This document shows positions 32,508-34,494 of a stretch of DNA of 34,494 bases, one piece after another (position 1 is the stretch's first letter; the number at the start of each line of letters is the position of its first letter). This DNA comes from JBJHAX01 sp050480705 (GTDB lineage: Bacteria > Actinomycetota > Nitriliruptoria > Nitriliruptorales > Nitriliruptoraceae), in NCBI GenBank assembly GCA_050480705.1, contig JBJHAX010000021.1, forward strand, positions 1-34,494, read 5' to 3'. The notes under the pieces were generated by a model. The model was not told the DNA's origin. It saw only the letters and a program-made list of their open reading frames with translations, and searched no databases. Made by a program: the position numbers and the translations under genes.

Positions 32508-32986
32508 AGAGCAAGCTTCCCAATGGCGTGCTGCTCACCCAGCTCGAGCGGTTCGTCAACTACAGCCGCTCCACCTCGCTGTGGCCGGCGACGTTCGGGC
32601 TCGCCTGCTGCGCCATCGAGATGATGGCGACCGGCGGCCCGCGTCACGACATGGCGCGGTTCGGCATGGAGGTGTTCCGCGCCTCGCCGCGTCAGGCGGA
32701 CCTGATGATCGTCGCGGGCCGGGTGTCCAACAAGATGGCGCCCGTCCTTCGGCGCATCTACGACCAGATGTCGGACCCCAAGTGGGTGCTGTCGATGGGG
32801 GTGTGCGCCACCTCCGGCGGCATGTTCAACAACTACGCGCTGGTGCAGGGCGTCGACCACGTCGTGCCGGTCGACATGTACGTGCCCGGATGCCCGCCGC
32901 GCCCGGAGATGCTGCTCGACGGCATCCTCAAGCTCCACGAGAAGATCCGCAACGAGACCTTCGCCGAGCAGGAGGCGCGCGCGTGA
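32498..32986 (+). CDS. nuoB: NADH-quinone oxidoreductase subunit B
   Basis: A 162-residue subunit carrying the last [4Fe-4S] cluster (N2) that hands electrons to quinone. GTG 32498 lies after GAGGAGG inside the end of nuoA. Cluster ligands are Cys37 and Cys38 (GLACCAIEMM), Cys103 (MGVCATSGG) and Cys132 (VPGCPPRPE). The GTGA overlap with nuoC indicates coupling. Confidence 0.96.
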   Translation: MGLESKLPNGVLLTQLERFVNYSRSTSLWPATFGLACCAIEMMATGGPRHDMARFGMEVFRASPRQADLMIVAGRVSNKMAPVLRRIYDQMSDPKWVLSMGVCATSGGMFNNYALVQGVDHVVPVDMYVPGCPPRPEMLLDGILKLHEKIRNETFAEQEARA

Positions 32987-33591
32987 CCACGCCTGTGGGC
33001 GCCCCGCTGACACTCGACGAGATCGCCGAGCGTGTGGCGGTGCAGTTCGACGACGTGCGTGCTGAGGTAGCCCGTGGCGAACTGACGCTGCACGTCGGGC
33101 CGGACGTGCTGCTCGACGTGCTCACCTTCTGCAAGCAGGAGGACGGCCTGTCGTGCGAGCTGCTCGCCGACCTCTCCGGCGTGCACTGGCCCGCAGGCGA
33201 CCACGTCGTCGAACGCCAGCCCTCGACGACCGGCTGGCCCGCCTACCGGGTGTCGCGCGAGCAGGGCGTGATCGAAGTCCTCTACGTGCTGCGATCGGTC
33301 AGCCGCAACCACTGGCTGCGCGTGGCATGCGCGACACCCGACACCGACCCGGTGCTGCCGACCGCCACCGGCGTCTACGAGACCGCCGACTTCCACGAAC
33401 GCGAGGTGTTCGACTTCTTCGGTGTGCGCTTCGAAGGGCACCCCAACCTCACACGGATCCTCATGCCCGACGACTGGGTCGGCCACCCGCACCGCAAGGA
33501 CTACCCGCTCGGCGGCGTCGACATCGGCTACCACAACGACAAGTTCATTCCGCCACCCGACGAGCGGTCGATCCGGGAGGTCGTCGAGTGA
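32983..33591 (+). CDS. nuoC: NADH-quinone oxidoreductase subunit C
   Basis: A 202-residue peripheral-arm subunit (30-kDa family). The signature ATGVYETADFHEREVFDFFG is followed by HPNLTRILMPDDWVGHPHRKDYPLGG. The C-terminal VDIGYHNDKFIPPPDERS extends slightly beyond the family core. It starts with GTG overlapping nuoB and ends with GTGA overlapping nuoD. C and D are separate genes here, not fused as in E. coli. Confidence 0.95.
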   Translation: MTTPVGAPLTLDEIAERVAVQFDDVRAEVARGELTLHVGPDVLLDVLTFCKQEDGLSCELLADLSGVHWPAGDHVVERQPSTTGWPAYRVSREQGVIEVLYVLRSVSRNHWLRVACATPDTDPVLPTATGVYETADFHEREVFDFFGVRFEGHPNLTRILMPDDWVGHPHRKDYPLGGVDIGYHNDKFIPPPDERSIREVVE

Positions 33592-34494
33592 GCGGCGCCG
33601 ACACCAGCCCCGACACCGAGATCTTCGTCGAGGGCGCCGACTGGGAAGAGGTCGTCGACGCAATCACCGACGACCGCCTCATCGTGAACATGGGGCCGCA
33701 GCATCCGTCGACGCACGGTGTGCTGCGGCTCGTGCTCGAACTCGACGGTGAGACCGTCACGCGGCTGCGTCCCGTCATCGGCTACCTGCACACCGGCATC
33801 GAGAAGAACACCGAAGTGCGCACCTGGGTCCAGGGATGCACGTTCGTCACCCGCATGGACTACCTCTCGCCGCTGTTCAACGAGCTCGCCTACTGCCTGG
33901 CTGTCGAGAAGCTGCTCGACCTCGAGGTGCCCGAGCGCGCCGACGCGGTTCGCGTGATCCTCACCGAGTTCAACCGCATCTCCAGCCACCTCGTGTGGTT
34001 GGCGACCGGTGGCATGGAACTCGGGTCGACGACGATGATGACGTTCGGGTTCCGCGAGCGCGAGCGGGTGCTCGACCTGTTCGAGTCGCAGTCGGGCCTT
34101 CGGATGAACCACGCCTACATCCGGCCCGGCGGGCTCGCCAAAGACGTCACGCAGGACTTCGTCGAACGATGTGAGCAGCTGCTCGCCGTGCTGCCCGACA
34201 AGTTCGGTGAGTACGAGGACCTGCTGCTGCGCAACCCGATCTGGACCGACCGGCTGCGCAACGTCGGCGTCATCGACGCCGAACGGTGCCTCGCGCTGGG
34301 CGTGACCGGTCCGCTGCTGCGTGCGGCCGGGATGCCCTTCGATCTGCGCAAGGCGCAGCCCTACTGCGGCATCGACCAGTACGACTTCGACGTGCCGACC
34401 GAGGACGCGGGCGACTCGTACGCGCGCTTCCTCGTACGGCTCGAGGAGATGCGCCAGTCGCTGCGCATCATCCGCCAGGCCCTCGACACGCTGC
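33588..34494 (+). CDS. nuoD: NADH-quinone oxidoreductase subunit D (3' end outside the window)
   Basis: The first 302 residues of the 49-kDa subunit that, with NuoB, forms the quinone-binding site. The GTG start overlaps the nuoC stop. After about 30 variable residues comes the diagnostic NMGPQHPSTHGVLRLVLELDGE, then GYLHTGIEKNTEVRTWVQG, MDYLSPLFNELAYCLAVEKLL, RVILTEFNRISSHLVWLATGGMELG and LRAAGMPFDLRKAQPYCGID. The reading frame is open at the window edge; about 100 more residues are expected. The nuo operon presumably continues with nuoE onward. Confidence 0.96.
   Translation, partial: MSGADTSPDTEIFVEGADWEEVVDAITDDRLIVNMGPQHPSTHGVLRLVLELDGETVTRLRPVIGYLHTGIEKNTEVRTWVQGCTFVTRMDYLSPLFNELAYCLAVEKLLDLEVPERADAVRVILTEFNRISSHLVWLATGGMELGSTTMMTFGFRERERVLDLFESQSGLRMNHAYIRPGGLAKDVTQDFVERCEQLLAVLPDKFGEYEDLLLRNPIWTDRLRNVGVIDAERCLALGVTGPLLRAAGMPFDLRKAQPYCGIDQYDFDVPTEDAGDSYARFLVRLEEMRQSLRIIRQALDTL

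Overview
The window is very G+C-rich, gene-dense DNA with many GTG starts, short or overlapping intergenic junctions and menaquinone-based respiration. Together with the rex-hemA-hemC-hemD-hemB-hemL order and glutaredoxin-like protein in front of rex, this points to a high-G+C actinobacterium. The split, b6-type cytochrome b and system II cytochrome c maturation are unlike the mycobacterial QcrCAB layout, so a deep-branching lineage (for example Nitriliruptoria/Euzebya-like) is my inference. No tRNA, rRNA, CRISPR array, insertion sequence or prophage gene was seen.

Layout. (1) 1-991: the end of an upstream gene (possibly scpB), a 23S rRNA pseudouridine synthase gene that loses homology near position 378, and a minus-strand secreted CAP-domain gene whose low-complexity tail runs into the same point without a stop. 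The two 3' ends meet at a junction that is either a real deletion or an assembly join. (2) 1160-3966: an acyl-CoA ligase-like gene, a multi-pass membrane protein and a glutaredoxin-like protein. (3) 4082-10935: redox regulator rex and the C5-pathway haem genes hemA, hemC, hemD, hemB and hemL, with a glycerophosphodiesterase-like gene between hemB and hemL. (4) 11142-16338: a seven-gene operon for a cytochrome b6c-type menaquinol:cytochrome c oxidoreductase. It has split cytochrome b, a Rieske protein and a di-haem cytochrome c, plus an integral two-cluster ferredoxin gene and two unknown membrane proteins. (5) 16436-20660: a system II cytochrome c maturation operon (TlpA/ResA-like, CcdA, ResB, CcsA). 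(6) 20712-28353: menaquinone genes menE(-), menB-menA-menC-menD(+), menF(-) and a MerR-like regulator coupled to menF. (7) 28413-31966: a zinc-ribbon/disordered protein (-), menG and a geranylgeranyl-reductase-type flavoprotein preceded by a strong Rex-operator match. (8) 32148-end: the start of the complex I operon nuoA-B-C-D.

Functionally the window holds most parts of one electron-transport chain: haem synthesis, menaquinone synthesis and probable side-chain reduction, the start of complex I as a menaquinone reductase, a b6c complex that oxidises menaquinol, the machinery that attaches haem to its cytochrome c, and a redox sensor with a plausible target site in the window.

The most interesting item is the b6c operon. 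Cytochrome b6 carries a Cys (residue 73) aligned with the residue that covalently binds haem ci in b6f complexes, and the same operon encodes a 2x[4Fe-4S] ferredoxin. That suggests, but does not prove, ferredoxin-to-menaquinone electron transfer on the cytoplasmic side of the complex.
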